64,000 nucleotides of DNA, from the NCBI RefSeq assembly GCF_026914185.1, contig NC_070574.1, forward strand, positions 4,244,501-4,308,500. The letters are read 5' to 3'. This DNA comes from Puccinia triticina. Taxonomy: Eukaryota; Basidiomycota; Pucciniomycetes; Pucciniales; Pucciniaceae. Both the position numbers and the translations under genes were made by a program. Shown here piece after piece: positions 1 to 11,329 of this stretch. Below the pieces are notes generated by a model. That model did not search any database. It was not told the origin of the DNA and worked only from the letters and a program-made list of their open reading frames with translations. Each line of letters opens with the position of its first letter. Position 1 is the first letter of the stretch.

Positions 1-778
1 CCGGCGAATGCAACTGAAGTTCGTGGATTCCTGGGAATTTGTGTATACGTCTGAATGTTTATCAAAAATTTCTCTACAATCGCGGCGTCGCTACGGCGAC
101 TAACCTGGAAAGGCGCAAAATGGGAGTGGACGAAAGCCTGTCAAGAAGCCTTCAATCAGTTAAAGAAAATTGTTGGGTCCGATATTACTCTAAAAAAGCT
201 GGATTATGGGGAAAAGGCTGGAAAAATTAAATTATCAGTAGACTCGAGTGTAATTGCAGCCAGAGCAGTACTTACACAAGAGGATGATCAAGGATTAGAT
301 TGGCCAATTTTATATGAATCTATTGTGTTTTCAAACCAAGAATCTAGCTATTCTCAGTCAAAATTGGAATTATGCGGCGTAGCTAAAATTCTAAAAAAAT
401 TACAAACCGTTTTATGGGGTCAACACATCGAATTACAAGTCGATGCAAAATGTCTTATAGGAATGATCAATAACCCGTCCTTACCGAATGTGCCTATGAA
501 TTGCTGGATTGCGTTTATTCAATTGTTCTCGTACGATCTAGTGCACGTTTCCGCTAAAAATTTCTCTATGCCTGATGGTCTTTCGCGTAGACCACCGGAC
601 CCAGGTGAAGTAGGTAAAAGCTTTGATGAGGAGGATGATTGGATTAAACCGCACCCGGGATTTGGAACAAAAGAAGCATTTTTGGTACAGCTGTTGGGGA
701 CAACAGCCAAGTTGGGAGGGGAGGTGATGAACTTACAGGAAGGGTTTTGGAAAAATCTGGAATATTACTTAAACACAA
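1..778 (+). pseudogene. Gypsy pol fragment: end of RT, RNase H
   Basis: The frame entering at base 1 begins with the conserved RT-C-terminal motif TEVRGFLG. It meets a TGA at 52-54 where the family normally has the YxRxFIxNFS stretch, then continues to 778. Recognisable parts are the 'SYSQSKLEL' RNase H strand region, an Asp-containing strand (LQVDAKCL) and the typical end of the domain, MPDGLSRRPPDP. In the intact protein this region copies the element RNA into DNA and removes the RNA strand. Position 778 is not the natural end: the frame stops at the Helitron junction and resumes in phase at 3350. The apparent tail to 816 is Helitron sequence. Confidence 0.85.
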
Positions 779-790
779 CTAGAGGCCAAG

Positions 791-803
791 GCGGCTTCGC
801 CGC
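791..803 (-). other. Helitron H1 3'-terminal hairpin
   Basis: This is a 13-nt stem-loop, GCGGC/GCCGC with a 3-nt loop, 8 nt before the terminal CTAG. It is the expected termination signal for rolling-circle replication of a Helitron. The same hairpin at the same distance ends H2 (62055-62067). Confidence 0.85.
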
Positions 804-1779
804 TGCAGGGCACTAATACAATCCCCACAAATCTAGCATTACCTCACCCCCCACCCTCAGATACCCTGATCAAACTGGATCTGCAACAATAATTTTCTCC
901 CAAATTTAATTAAAACACCCAACTCAAACACCAAAATGTGTCAAAACAGTGAGCCCCCATGCAGCCCGGAAGTTTTTCCCCATCAAGCAGGAACCCCCCT
1001 CCTCCCCTCCACTTTGAGTTTGAAGCCACCAAATTTTCACAGTTTCTGACAGCAATGGCTCAACCATCCACCCACACCTTACTTAATCCAGCTGTAAGCC
1101 TTATCCAAAATTACCTGTGGTTTAACATGCAGTTGAAAGAATTCAATAGAGGCCAATGCAGTTGTGCCGCTGCAGGTTTGTATGTCCACCCTACCTTTCG
1201 AAAAGCAGTAAGTTTATCAATTTACCAAGCACATATATTCATTCTCAATGTTTATGAAACTGTCTAACTTGAATTAGAACAAATAACAACTACTTGCATA
1301 GTAGTATTGCTAAACCTTTGACACAAGAAAGAATGATTTAGTTTGCAATACATACTTTGCCTCAACTCATCTGATAACTTCCTTTCATAAATTTTGTGTT
1401 ATTAGCTAAAATATACAATCATTATATCCAATTCAAGAAAAGTTCCAGACTGAGTCCCATTTGCAAGATTTTTGTTCATTTTCATCATCAAACTCATAGG
1501 GGTGTCACCCTTTGATGGGCTTTGCACCAACAATAATCTGCACACTTTATTGTTTGCTGCTCTTAAGAGTACAGCATATAACCAAAGGTTAGTTCACCAC
1601 AAAAGTTTTCACCCCTCAAGTTTGAAACAAAGAATCAATTTGTTAAAATTATGTGCATGTAAAACAAGAAAAAACTGCTGGAATTGTTCAATTGAAATAA
1701 TTGTTGAATCAAATGATATTGTTTATGTAAAGTGAATCAATCAAACGGCAAACAAAGAAAAGAAAGAGGAGGATGTTAT

Positions 1780-2314
1780 AGGAGGCTAGGATACATGAGT
1801 GTAGGCAGAGCGTTAGAGAGCTTGTCGGGCGGGGCTTCGGGCTGCTGATCAGAGGCCAGGGGACTGGTGGGTGCGAGACCACGGGTGAGGGGGGGCAGCA
1901 TGGACGGCGGCAGAGAGGGCGACGCAGACGGCGTTGAGGAGGGTGGGAGAGACGGGGCGGGAGACACGCGGGAGAAGGGCGGGCGTCGGCTGGATGGCGC
2001 GGGGAGGAGGGACAGGTCGGAGGGAGGGAGGGAGAAGAGATGAGCGCGGCCAGGGCGCCGGCGTCGAGGTCAAGGGCGCAAGCAAGGCCAGTAGGGGATG
2101 GATGATGTTGGAGAGCGACGACGGCAAGGGAGGCGACGAGGGGAGCGCCGGAAGGTTGTTGGCAGCAGGGCCAGCGGGTCCTGCGCGGCAGGGCAGGTCG
2201 AGCGAGAAGTCGAAGCCGTCAATGGCCGGGAAAGAGAGCGGAGGGAGCAAGCCGATGTCTGGCGGCTCCGAGGGCCCCCCATCCGGGTCGCCCGCGCCGG
2301 CCGGCCGGACACGT
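1780..2314 (-). other. GC-rich captured sequence inside H1, gene unknown
   Basis: The block is strikingly GC-rich compared with the AT-rich sequence on either side. Overlapping open frames exist on both strands, but they are low-complexity (Pro, Ser, Arg, Ala) and none shows a domain I recognise. It adjoins the CMR1-like fragment, so it is probably part of the same or another captured host gene, perhaps including intron sequence. Confidence 0.45.
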
Positions 2315-2687
2315 TTCGCTCACACGCACCGTCTTCTCTCGATTCAGACCAGCAGTGACTGCCAGTCTCTCTCCGGAGTCGAGGCAGATACTAAGACAGC
2401 CATCTTCTTTTTGGGGACCGTCCAGCGACAGGCGGCAGTCTTTGGCTGACGCGGTTGCGATGGACAAGGCCGCCGGCGGTGTTGGAGGCCCAGATCTTGC
2501 GGTCTTGGTTGGAAAACTCGAAGGCCGAGAGGAAGATGTTGTCCTTGGCGGAGAGCGCCTGGCCATCGACGACCTCCATGCTCTGCTGGCTCTCAAGGTT
2601 CAGCTCCCGGATCGTGCCGTTGTACAAGCTTGTGTAGATCAAGTGCGGGTTACTCGGATGGTCTTGGATGGCCAAGACGGCCGAGTT
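2315..2687 (-). pseudogene. CMR1/WDR76-like WD40 gene fragment
   Basis: Minus-strand residues encoded at 2687-2442 contain YTSLYNGTIRELNLES and NTAGGLVHR. These match the pattern of two blades of the CMR1/WDR76 DNA-damage-binding WD40 family (YTSSYDGTIR..., ...GGVTHRD). After a frameshift near 2442-2446 the match continues in the next frame with VTAGLNREKTVRVSE to about 2315, another blade end. In fungi CMR1 is a chromatin/DNA-repair-associated beta-propeller. Only about a third of the propeller is present and it is frameshifted, so it is a captured non-functional piece. The family call is from memory of motifs. Confidence 0.6.
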
Positions 2688-3349
2688 GCGGGCATGAGAT
2701 GGTCTTGTTGATTTCCTTCTGATTTTGGCCTTGGTAAACGCCACCGACCAGTGTTGGCAGGATTCCGCGGAGTGACAAGTGGCGCGGTCATGGAAACAAT
2801 ACGCTATAGAGGTGCGTTGCGTCAAGATGGTGGGCAGGGGTTTGCCTTGGCGGTGGTTTTTGTAATCAACAACAGAGGAATTATGTGGCTGGCGGTTGTG
2901 CATGTTGAGAGCTGGAAAGGTAGGATCGTGGGCAGGAGACGGTGGCGGTACCGAGGCAGAGACGGTTGTCAAGGGTACAAGTCAAGCCACGGGGGTAGGA
3001 GTGACTGAGGCAGAGTTGCAGAGTAGGTTGGTCAAGTTGATTGCCACAAGGTATAAAGGTGGGGGGGGTCGGGACGTTCTATTGATCCGCAGGGGATTTG
3101 GTTTTGTTCCGCCCCCTCCCTGGGAGCCACCTAGCTGCTTGGTTAGGCCCTCCCTGGCTAGTTTACCAACCGGCCCTCTTTTGCTTGTTGCTCCGGCACA
3201 GCTGGAGGGTCATCCATAGGGCCTTCGGGTCTTCGGGGATTTTTCAACGTCTGATACCTTGTGTAATAGATTTAATTATTTTTTGACAATTGCATAGGCC
3301 AAAACTTACATCTAAATGTCCAGGATTGTGTGGATTTAAGATAGTTGGA

Positions 3350-3567
3350 TGAACAAAGCTGCTGGGATTAGCTTGGATGAATTCAAGCAGATAATTAAGA
3401 AATCACGGTTCTTCTTTATCAGTAATGGAGTTCTACATAAGAAAGCTCACCCTTTTTCTCAGACTGCTGTTACGGTGCCATATGAGAGGTGGATGAGATG
3501 TTGGAATAAGACCAACAAGTCATTTGGTTTAAATAGCTACGAACGGGTAGAAGGAGCCAAGATTTGA
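3350..3567 (+). pseudogene. Gypsy integrase zinc-binding (H2C2) region, decayed
   Basis: The frame resuming after H1 reads GISLDEFKQI and FFISNGVLHKK. This is the stretch that normally precedes the HHCC zinc finger of gypsy integrases. The His/Cys part itself is no longer readable: the frame diverges after MRCWNK and stops at 3565-3567. It joins in phase with the RNase H frame ending at 778. Confidence 0.75.
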
Positions 3568-4312
3568 ATCTGGGATTGGATGCGGCCAAATTTGGATCAG
3601 ATAAGCGGTCTAAAAGCGGCCAAGCACGTTTGATAGCGCAAAACAGAATGGAAAACAAACATTTCCTGGGGCTGAGAATTGAATAGGTATCTAGAATGGC
3701 TGACGAAAGAACGCCTTTGAGACTACGGAGGAACCGGCGAGACTGTTAAATATTGTCCAACGAGCTAGCGTGGCCAATAAGCCGCATTTCAAATCTGCTT
3801 AATGTAAACAAAGACTGGTCAGCAACTGTTGAAGTAGGACGATAAATATACTAGCACCATTCTGAGATAAGAAGAGAGTAAGAGGATGTGATTCAGCTTA
3901 AAAATCGGAGGCCGGTTGAATCTGCGAAGGTTTTTCGGACTAGGTCAAGCTTTTGGGGCGATTAAAATCATGAAAATACGGGTACAAGTAAACCTTATCA
4001 GATTGAATACATAGTTGATGTGGTATCGGATTCGAAAGTCTCAGTGGATCGGGTATGCTGCGGCAAAGTTTCAAGTCGGATACTACCTATTTCTCGCGTG
4101 CCTGAATCTAAAACTGAACGGACTACGGCGCAACACCCTGCGCGCAGGTATCACACGTCTCACGCCCTCTTTACATCATTGCAGTATCAAGTCAACCCCA
4201 AGCTGTCTAGTAGCTGGCAACTAAACAAGTTATTTTTTTCCTTTCCTCTTTTCTGTTTCTTTTCTCTCTTTTTGGGGTTTGTCTGAGGGCAGACAAATAA
4301 GTTGGGAGGGGA
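3568..4312 (+). pseudogene. Decayed gypsy integrase C-terminal part and post-pol spacer
   Basis: No frame stays open for long. A segment at 4020-4224 (VDVVSDSKVSVDRVC...) resembles the integrase C-terminus that usually carries a 'GPY..' motif, but the match is weak. Downstream are an AT/pyrimidine-rich spacer, the hairpin TTGTCTGAGGGCAGACAA (about 4279-4297) and the purine tract AAGTTGGGAGGGGA that primes plus-strand synthesis next to the LTR. Confidence 0.5.
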
Positions 4313-5087
4313 TGTGGTGAGCGCAATCAACGCGCGCAGCGTGTAAAATAGCCAAAATTTAAACATTTTTAACATAAACAAGTGAAAATGTATCTTATAT
4401 CACTTTCACCAAGATGTTACATAGTTTTCTTATTTATTTAAGCGCTTTAAAAAGGTATTTTCTGGCTATAAATATAAAAAACACTCAATATATGTAATCC
4501 TTCAGAAATAGCCACTTATATATACAAAAATAGTATAAAAAGAGATTTACAGTAATTTTCTTTACACTTCAATCTAGTACTCACTTCTAAGAATTGTTTA
4601 ACATCTTTGAGAAGTATTCCAGACTAAAAATCATTTACATATAGAAAAGCCAAGGCTTATAAGTAACAACAATTTCAATACATAGTTGTAAATCTTTCTA
4701 GACCAAAAACTACTCTCATACTAGCTTGTAGAATATAAAAGAAGCTCATCTTGTGGCCTTTTTCTTCCCCATGTCAGCATTAGAGAAATAGTACCACGTT
4801 ACTATTTAGCTTTCATCACATCTTGTAAATTTGAAATTGATTATTATAAATCGTGCCCCTGTGAATTAAACCCTTAAAATTGACCCCATCTTCACCATAA
4901 AACCCTCTTCTCTTCGCCTTACAAGTGATTGACACAAGTATTTCGTAGTAGCAGCGCCTAGAAAGATTAAAGAAGCCACAAATCTTATTTTTCTTCGTGC
5001 TATTTCTCCCAGAGTCACCGGAGAGCAGCCCTTCAAGCACTCTATCCTCTCCAAGCTCTTTCTCCCCCAACCGTGAGAAGTTCCACA
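4313..5087 (+). repeat. 3' LTR of the gypsy element
   Basis: It begins TGTGG directly after the purine tract and ends CCACA (inner TG...CA, 775 bp). The ending AGTTCCACA is shared with the solo LTRs at 14766-15697 and 55381-56270, which supports the right boundary. The partner LTR lies outside the window, so the target duplication cannot be tested. Confidence 0.7.
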
Positions 5088-5773
5088 GCGGTTGCCCAAC
5101 TCAAGAATTTGTCATCTATCATTTGTTGCTCATCATAATCCTATCAAAAGTCATATCCTTACCTTTCACCCATTCTCAATTTTAACCTTGCTGAGACAAT
5201 GACCACATCAAAAGCCTCTCAAAATCTGACAGTTATTTATTTCAAAAAAAAATAATCATTTTTTTATTGATGCAAGAATTTATTCCAATCCCATTTTTTT
5301 TTTTCATTTGTTTTCCAACACATAAATATAGAATGTGATTGAGAGATTGTGTAATGACTGAAAAAAGTGCCCATTTATGAGATAAAGATGATAAACAAAA
5401 TTGATGCCACTATTTTTCATGGGTCTAATTTTTGCCTGATAAAGATGTCAAAGTGACCTATGAAATAAAGATGAAATAATTATTTTTCATGGGCCTATTT
5501 TTTCCCTCTATCACATGAAGTAATAATAACTGTATATTTTATTTTATTGATATTTCTACACTGATATCCTCAATCTAAACTCCAAACCCAAAATCTGTCT
5601 TACCTTTTTATTTGATCATTTTTATCTATATTGCAAACCTGTGGATGAGCTTATTGTGTTAATTTGTATGGTTTTTTTGGGGGGCACAAAAGAAATGAAT
5701 ATCTATTTCTGACAAATGGGATGCTTGGGAAACTATGATTCTCAATCATAATCTTTGAACCTCACATTCTGGA
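5088..5773. other. AT-rich spacer, no gene seen
   Basis: Short A and T runs and many stops in all frames. No terminal repeats or satellites were recognised. Confidence 0.6.
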
Positions 5774-6290
5774 TTAGGAGGGATAATATCCTCCTGGATA
5801 CCCACCTTGGGGGTCATACTGGGAACTTCTGGGTGAAGGATGGTACATGGAATCTCTACTGGTGCTGCGGCCAGCTGGGGGACCATAGTTTACTGGATAC
5901 ATTGGTTGCCCTGTCCCAAGTGAACTTCTGGATGAAGACTGGTACATTGAATTTCCTTTACTGCTACCCACTGGGGGGGGGGGGGGTTGAATCCACCCAA
6001 TGGGTTAGCTTGAGGTGCTGGGGCGCCATGTAACCCACACATTGGGTTTGATACATACATTGGTTGAGTATTTGGGGTGTCCAAATAGGATTCTGGACAA
6101 GGAAACAGTGACATGGTAGGTGTCCATACCTCTGGATACATATTTCTTGCTTGTGGCCCACTTGGCATGGTATAGAGTGTTGAAACTGCAACAGCCCAGG
6201 GTCCATTTCTCTCCCTGTCACACATCTGTCACTCCTTTTTCCTCCCTCCAGATGAATATGCTTGTTCACCTTCTGCCCACAACTTGTCAC
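5774..6290 (-). pseudogene. Pro/Gly/Tyr-rich C-terminal exon relic with poly-C/G frameshift
   Basis: Two minus-strand frames abut at a run of 14 G (plus strand 5973-5986). The upstream part ends ...NPLGGFNPPPP and the downstream part continues SSSRSSLGTGQPMYPVNYG to ...GGYPGGYYPS. Low-complexity composition is continuous across the run, so this was probably one disordered tail. The homopolymer could be a true slip or a sequencing artefact. It lies downstream of the tnp2 relic on the same strand and may be a second gene of that transposon. No function is recognised. Confidence 0.4.
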
Positions 6291-6815
6291 TCAGTTGTAA
6301 TAGCTACAAAGTCTGCTCATCTGGATAATCAAAACTTCATCAGCTCCTGCGCGCTTTTCCCTGAGACCAGTGAGTCTCTTGTAGTGAGGAGCCTTTTTCC
6401 TCCTCACAGCTAGCAGCTTGACCCCTCTCTGGGGTTCCTTCTCCTTTTTGGTTGCCTCAGAGCTTTTCTCCTCTAGGCCTCAAACCTCACTCGAGCTTTT
6501 TTCCTCGAGTCCTCATCTGCTCTCCGGTCGTCTTTTCAACATAGAGTTCATTAGATTGATGCTCTGGATTTCTCTGGTTGGAAAATTTGGGGGGCTGTGG
6601 TTTTTAGAATGATTGTACAGAATAGCTTCTGCTTCTTTGGGGGGTTTGGTTCTGAGGGGGAAATGGTTGGGCTCATTGTACAGAAGTGCTTCTGCCCCTC
6701 TGAGGAGTTTGTGGTTGAACAGAGTCTCTTGTTGAGTGTATATGCTGGTGATTTTGGAAGAATCTTTCTTCTTCTCAGTTGGGTAGATTTTTTTCTGCTT
6801 TCCATTTCTATATTC
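6291..6815. other. No supported gene
   Basis: Overlapping short frames on both strands. A minus frame at 6551-6805 is Lys/Pro/Ser-rich and not recognisable. It includes two approximate copies of a 'GATTGTACAGAATAGCTTC'-like segment (about 6608 and 6672). Confidence 0.4.
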
Positions 6816-9716
6816 CTATTCTAATGGCTTGTGCAAATTCACTTCCAGGTACTGGATTGAGCAGAACTTGCGCAAGTTGTCTGTACACATCTGCTGCATG
6901 AAAGGAGCATGAATTGAGAATGAAAGAATCCTTTGGGTTGCGTCCACCATGTATCTTGCTTGGTTGCCTTCATGGGTATCATTCATAGGCCTTGAACCCA
7001 ATTTAACTTGACATCCACCATCATGGCAGCTGTGCTGCACATTGAAAACAACCATTATCTCCTGTAATTAATGGGTGTGGATTAGATTTTATCTTATGTT
7101 CCATTTGATACTGCACATGAAAATGAAGTACCTCAGGTGAACACACATGGTTTTTATTTGTTCTCTTGAGGATCCTCATTTTCTAGTAGTCAGAGACAGT
7201 TGATCTTTCAAACTCATCAACCTGCAAGCAGATGATGTGAGATTTGGGGCTAACTAATGATGATCTTGAGGAAGCTCTCCAGATTTAATGAATTTGGCCA
7301 ATGACTGCTGGACTATTCCCTGGCCGCAGAACATATGCAAAATAACCCTTCCGCACACTTTCTTTATCATCCATTTTCAAACAGCATTCTTGATTGAACT
7401 GGTGATTTGGATATTTATCACTAACCTCCCTGGGTACAGGGACTCTATCTGATTTGGGTAGCTTGGCCAGTGATAGCCAGTGATATTCCAGGTAACTCAT
7501 CCCCTGACCCATAAATACTTGAATGAACATAGCCCATTGATTGTTGTATGTCTTCCATTCTAAATATACGTCTCAATTCTTTTGATTCTCTAAAATAGCA
7601 TTGCTTGACATGATTCCAAAGAAGAGCACCTGACAAAATGACCCTCAGACATTGGAAATTGCTAAATGATACTGCCAAATCCTTTTCAGGATGTTGCCTA
7701 TTGGAGTGGACTGAAGCATTTCTGAGTATGCTGTTGAAGCTCTCAAACTTTTCAGTTGCAAACAGGCTGGCTGGCCCAAATCTTGCAATGGAATGTACCA
7801 GGTGGATCAACATATGAAAATTTGGTTTATTCACCCATCTTGCATTGGACTTCATGAGCTGTAATGATAATTTATCAACCAATATCTCCATTTCCTTCAG
7901 GTAAACTTCCATGTCAGTTATGTGAGTCTGGAAGACATAGGGTGCCATTCTACACAATGCACACCATAATTCTTTCTGCTGTTCATCCACGAACTGGAAG
8001 AAAACAAAAGGTGCACATTGAAGCACAATCTTGAAATCTTTTTCAACCATGCTTTTGTGATGCTTATACAAGTAAGCAGCATTTATTTTTGGGAGGTCAA
8101 GCCAATCAGTGATAAATGATTGCCATGCTCCCAGGAGATCATTTGTATGCCGTGGCTTGATTGTGTTGCTGAGGAAATCTATGGTGATGTATTTGATGAC
8201 GCCCAATAGTTTGACATGCAAAACTTCCACTGGCCAATCATATTCAGGATTCATAGAATTCATTCAGAGTGACAAATTCTTCTCCAGCAATTGTAGGAAC
8301 GGGTTAAAAAGTTTGTGGTTCTGATGCTTGTCCAGTGCCATCATCTTTGCAAGCTCTGATTTCTTCTTTCTGGATTTGAGTATATCTACAAATGCCATGT
8401 TGAGAACATCTTGGACACCTAATGATTTGGATTCTTCAATATAGGTGTCTTTTGAATATTTCAAAGCTGTTTCCCACAGTTTATGAGAGCTTTCAATGGT
8501 TTCACTCCATTTTCTATAATCCACCACATCCTAAATGATGTGTACCTTTTTTTAAGCATTTTTTTTTTTTTTGAAAAACAACTCTGATACTTACCCTGTT
8601 AGCTGTTACCCAAAGAGTCAATGCCCAAGAACTGATAAATGTAATCTTCTCCAGATTTATCTGACCGCTTTTCAACGCCCAAATGACAAATGCGGCAGGG
8701 GTTCAAGGCAGCACCTGGAAGAGGAGTATTGGTAACTTCTGCATGCATTGGAGAGTCTCCTAGGAAGCAGAGGACCACCGTGGACACAAGAATCTCTTGT
8801 TGCAATTCACAGAGATATGCAAAATATCCGTCTTTTGTAATATCACTGCTCAAAGTTCAAGGGGAATAGGCTATTGGATTATTACAAGTCTGTTATCTAA
8901 CAATTGAACCCACTTCAGTTCATCTACTATTTGATTGGCCAATTCCAATGGCCCTGCAGTGTGGGATGTTGAGAGCAACGGTGGGCCGCTACACTAAACT
9001 ATCCGTAGTGTGCGCTATCCGCTAGTTTAGCGTTGTGTAGTTCCTGACACAGTGCCGTTAGCTTGCTACACTAACGGGCGCTAACAGCGCTATCAGCATT
9101 TTTAGCACTGCCAGCATATTTGGCTGGGATGAAGTCATCCCAGTTTAACTTGGATGCACTCAACCAATTTAAAATGGGTTGCTCTTGACCAATGAAATAT
9201 AAATCCAAGGGGGGTACCTTGGATTTATATTTTATCAGTTGAGATCAACCAAGTTTAAATTAGTTGATTTAATCCCAGTTTAACTGGGATAACCTTAACC
9301 CAGCTAATTATTCTGGCAGTGTAGCGGTTGAATAGCACTGCTAGCGCTGATAGCGGCAATAGAGGCCCTGTAGTTTCAAGGGGTGCCTGTTAGCGGTAGC
9401 GGGCAATCACTGTCCGCTAACAGAAAACCCCTTCATTTGTAGTTCAGATCCGCTACACTGCGCTGAACTACAGACTAAATGTAGCGAAGTGGCTTACCGT
9501 TGTTGAGGGGAAATGACAGTTATACTGCTGATTTGACACCCTGGATGGAAGACCTGCAAGTGTAAAATAATAACTGATGTGCTTATTCCATTTTTTTGAT
9601 TTGTTTCCAGAAGTATCATCACAATATAGGGCAATTGGTACATGCCTAATGATCCTCCCGCCATTCATTGGGTAAATCAATGGCAGAGTAATTGCCATTC
9701 TCCCCGCTGAAAACAA
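6816..9716 (-). pseudogene. tnp2-type (CACTA/EnSpm) transposase, C-terminal half
   Basis: Minus-strand blocks follow the order of fungal tnp2-like transposases: RHVPIALYCDDTSGNKSKKW (9716-9498), the interrupted LELANQIVDEL block (about 8950), FLGDSPMHAEVTNTPLPGAA with CRICHLG (8853-8599), VEVLHVKLLGVIKY then FGPASLFATEKFESFNSILR (8263-7445), and a C-terminal exon VVFNVQHSCHDGGCQVKLG (7055-6816). The protein would cut and paste a CACTA element. It is broken by a TGA at 8264-8266, by further stops and by a 527-bp MITE at 8976-9502. At least two introns are likely; one has its acceptor near 8527. Its N-terminal half appears to be at 17072-18431. Confidence 0.8.
8976..9502. mobile_element. GC-rich MITE with 7-bp target duplication (family M7), copy 1
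   Basis: Ends are CAACGGTGGG... and ...ACCGTTG. It is flanked by TTGAGAG (8969-8975) and TTGAGGG (9503-9509), 6 of 7 matching. It interrupts the transposase: removing the element and one duplication rejoins the frame. The interior is made of GCTA/TAGCG-type short motifs in both orientations and has no coding capacity. Confidence 0.8.
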
Positions 9717-10132
9717 ACAATATATATATAATTAGTATGTTGTTTCAGCCTTTGGGCACCAGTTTCACTCACCCCATAGTTTTTTGGACTTACTTTGCGC
9801 ACTGCAAAAACTCTTTGCGCACTGTGAGGGCTGTTGTCTCAACGTCCCGCCCCCAGTGCGCGCTTCTGCCACGGCTCTTCGCGCACTGCTCAAGAACACC
9901 TATATTTTCTGTTATTTTTTTTCTACAAATTGTTGAAGGGGGTAATTATTACCTCCCTGAAATTTTCTTGAGGTACTGGGTCTCCTTCCAACAGAAGAAA
10001 ATTGTGAAATAATTAATGAAAAAAATAATACTCGGGTCCCCTTAGGGGGATCAAAGAGCAGACAGCCGAGAAGGGGAATGAACCCCGGGGGTCTCATACT
10101 CACCTGCCACTTTTCACTCTGCCAACAAACTA

Positions 10133-10892
10133 ATGGATCCTCACGCCGCTACTGCTGCTTTACCCGACACAAAAAATGGCAGCAAATCATCAGAAAATCG
10201 ACTGCGGAGCCCAGAATCGTTGAAACTGTACAAAAGCGCGGGTGAGAAACCTCAAAAGGTGCCTGATCAAACCGTTTGGCAAAGGTCCGTTGCATCTCAA
10301 CTGCTTCATCAACTTCTTAGGTGATTTTTTTCGCCGCTAACGTTCACGGCTGTCTTGAATTCAAGCCGGAAACATTGAAACATCTCAAGAGGTTGATTTC
10401 TGACAGCTCATCAAGTGATTCCGAGAACGATGAGCTTCCAGCTGATCCATTAGAAATAGTAACTGGAAGCCCTGTCATCGGTCTTGATTGAGAGGTTTAA
10501 TCATTCAAATATATGTTCAACAGAGTTTGGGGAGGGTTGTGCGAAAAACTAGTCAAAAAATGAAGTCGGCTTTAGCTATGAAAGAGGCAACAATGACCAA
10601 TTCGTCGCTGGCCAATGAGATTATCTCCTCTTATGGAGAGGGGTCATCATCTTCTGAGATCGACGAGCAAGACATCCCGCTGGCTGCCAAGGCAAATCTT
10701 AACCGGCTCAGCTCGCATGAAACGATCTCGCCTGGTGGCGCCTCTCTCAACCGGAAACAAGGACTCGTTGGCAGCCCAAAGACCCATAACCCTGCTGGAA
10801 AACTCGCTCACCCCGTTGGGGTTCCCCCTCTGCTTCCTTCCGGCCCCACTCACAGTAAAGGCGCACCCTCCGTTGGTTACTGTTGCTGCTAG
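10133..10892 (+). other. Weak coding-like sequence inside T8 copy A
   Basis: Open frames at 10133-10324 and 10488-10892 are Ser/Pro/Lys-rich, and a stretch SSYGEGSSSSEIDEQDIP looks like an acidic disordered protein segment. No domain was recognised. It could be captured host sequence replacing the left arm of the transposon, or chance. Confidence 0.3.
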
Positions 10893-11329
10893 TAACAGGC
10901 AATCCCTGAACTCCGCAGCCTCCGCCTCTGACCCCTCTGGTCCTATTCCTAACCGGTACTGTAGAGCTCATTCCAAAGTTTGAGATCAGCTACATGCCCT
11001 CCTATTTGCTTCCTTGTACCTTTTTAGCCGTCTGTTTCCCCCTCCCTCCTTTGTGATTGAGAATAAAGTAAACTATATTGTTCCAAATTATTTACGTGTT
11101 CCTTTCACACCCCTTGAGAAACATTTCAATTCAAGCTCCTTTGCATATAAACATTTTTTCCCCAAGTAAAACTTGCATTTTAAATGACATACCTCTTTAA
11201 GCGTGCCCAGGTTGAATCCTCAAAGCTAGGAAGAGCTTCATAAAGCTAATAATAATCACAGGTCATCACTCAGGAGACCAGGGAGTTCATCACTGCTCCA
11301 ACAAGTATAAATTACAGTAATACCTATTT
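10893..11329. other. No gene seen
   Basis: AT-rich, stop-rich sequence between the coding-like block and the conserved right arm of T8 copy A. Confidence 0.5.

Larger units (their letters stand above)
779..3349 (-). mobile_element. Non-autonomous Helitron H1, gene-capturing
   Basis: Read on the minus strand, the element starts TC at 3349-3348 and ends CTAG at 782-779. A perfect 5-bp-stem hairpin (GCGGCgaaGCCGC, 803-791) lies 8 nt before the end. It sits between A778 and T3350, the A|T insertion preference known for Helitrons. Removing it rejoins the gypsy reading frame exactly. Its last 33 bases are identical to the end of H2 at 62047-62079, and its first roughly 290 bases are clearly similar to the start of H2. 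No Rep/helicase gene is visible, so it would need proteins from elsewhere. The interior holds GC-rich captured sequence unlike the AT-rich flanks. Confidence 0.9.
1..5087 (+). mobile_element. Ty3/gypsy LTR retrotransposon, 5' part outside window
   Basis: Pol remnants lie in order on the plus strand: RNase H (1-778), integrase zinc-binding region (3350-3567) and decayed integrase C-terminal sequence (to about 4224). They are followed by a stem-loop, a purine-rich tract ending at 4312 and an LTR at 4313-5087. The element is interrupted by Helitron H1 at 779-3349. The gypsy assignment rests on gene order and motifs. The 5' LTR, gag, protease and most of the reverse transcriptase would lie upstream of base 1. 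A nonsense codon at 52-54 and the later frame decay show that it is dead. Confidence 0.85.

Noticed and set aside
10010..10130. Possible tRNA gene on the minus strand (GGGGTTCATTCCCC)
   Set aside because: Only a T-arm-like hairpin is clear; the acceptor stem and anticodon arm do not form.
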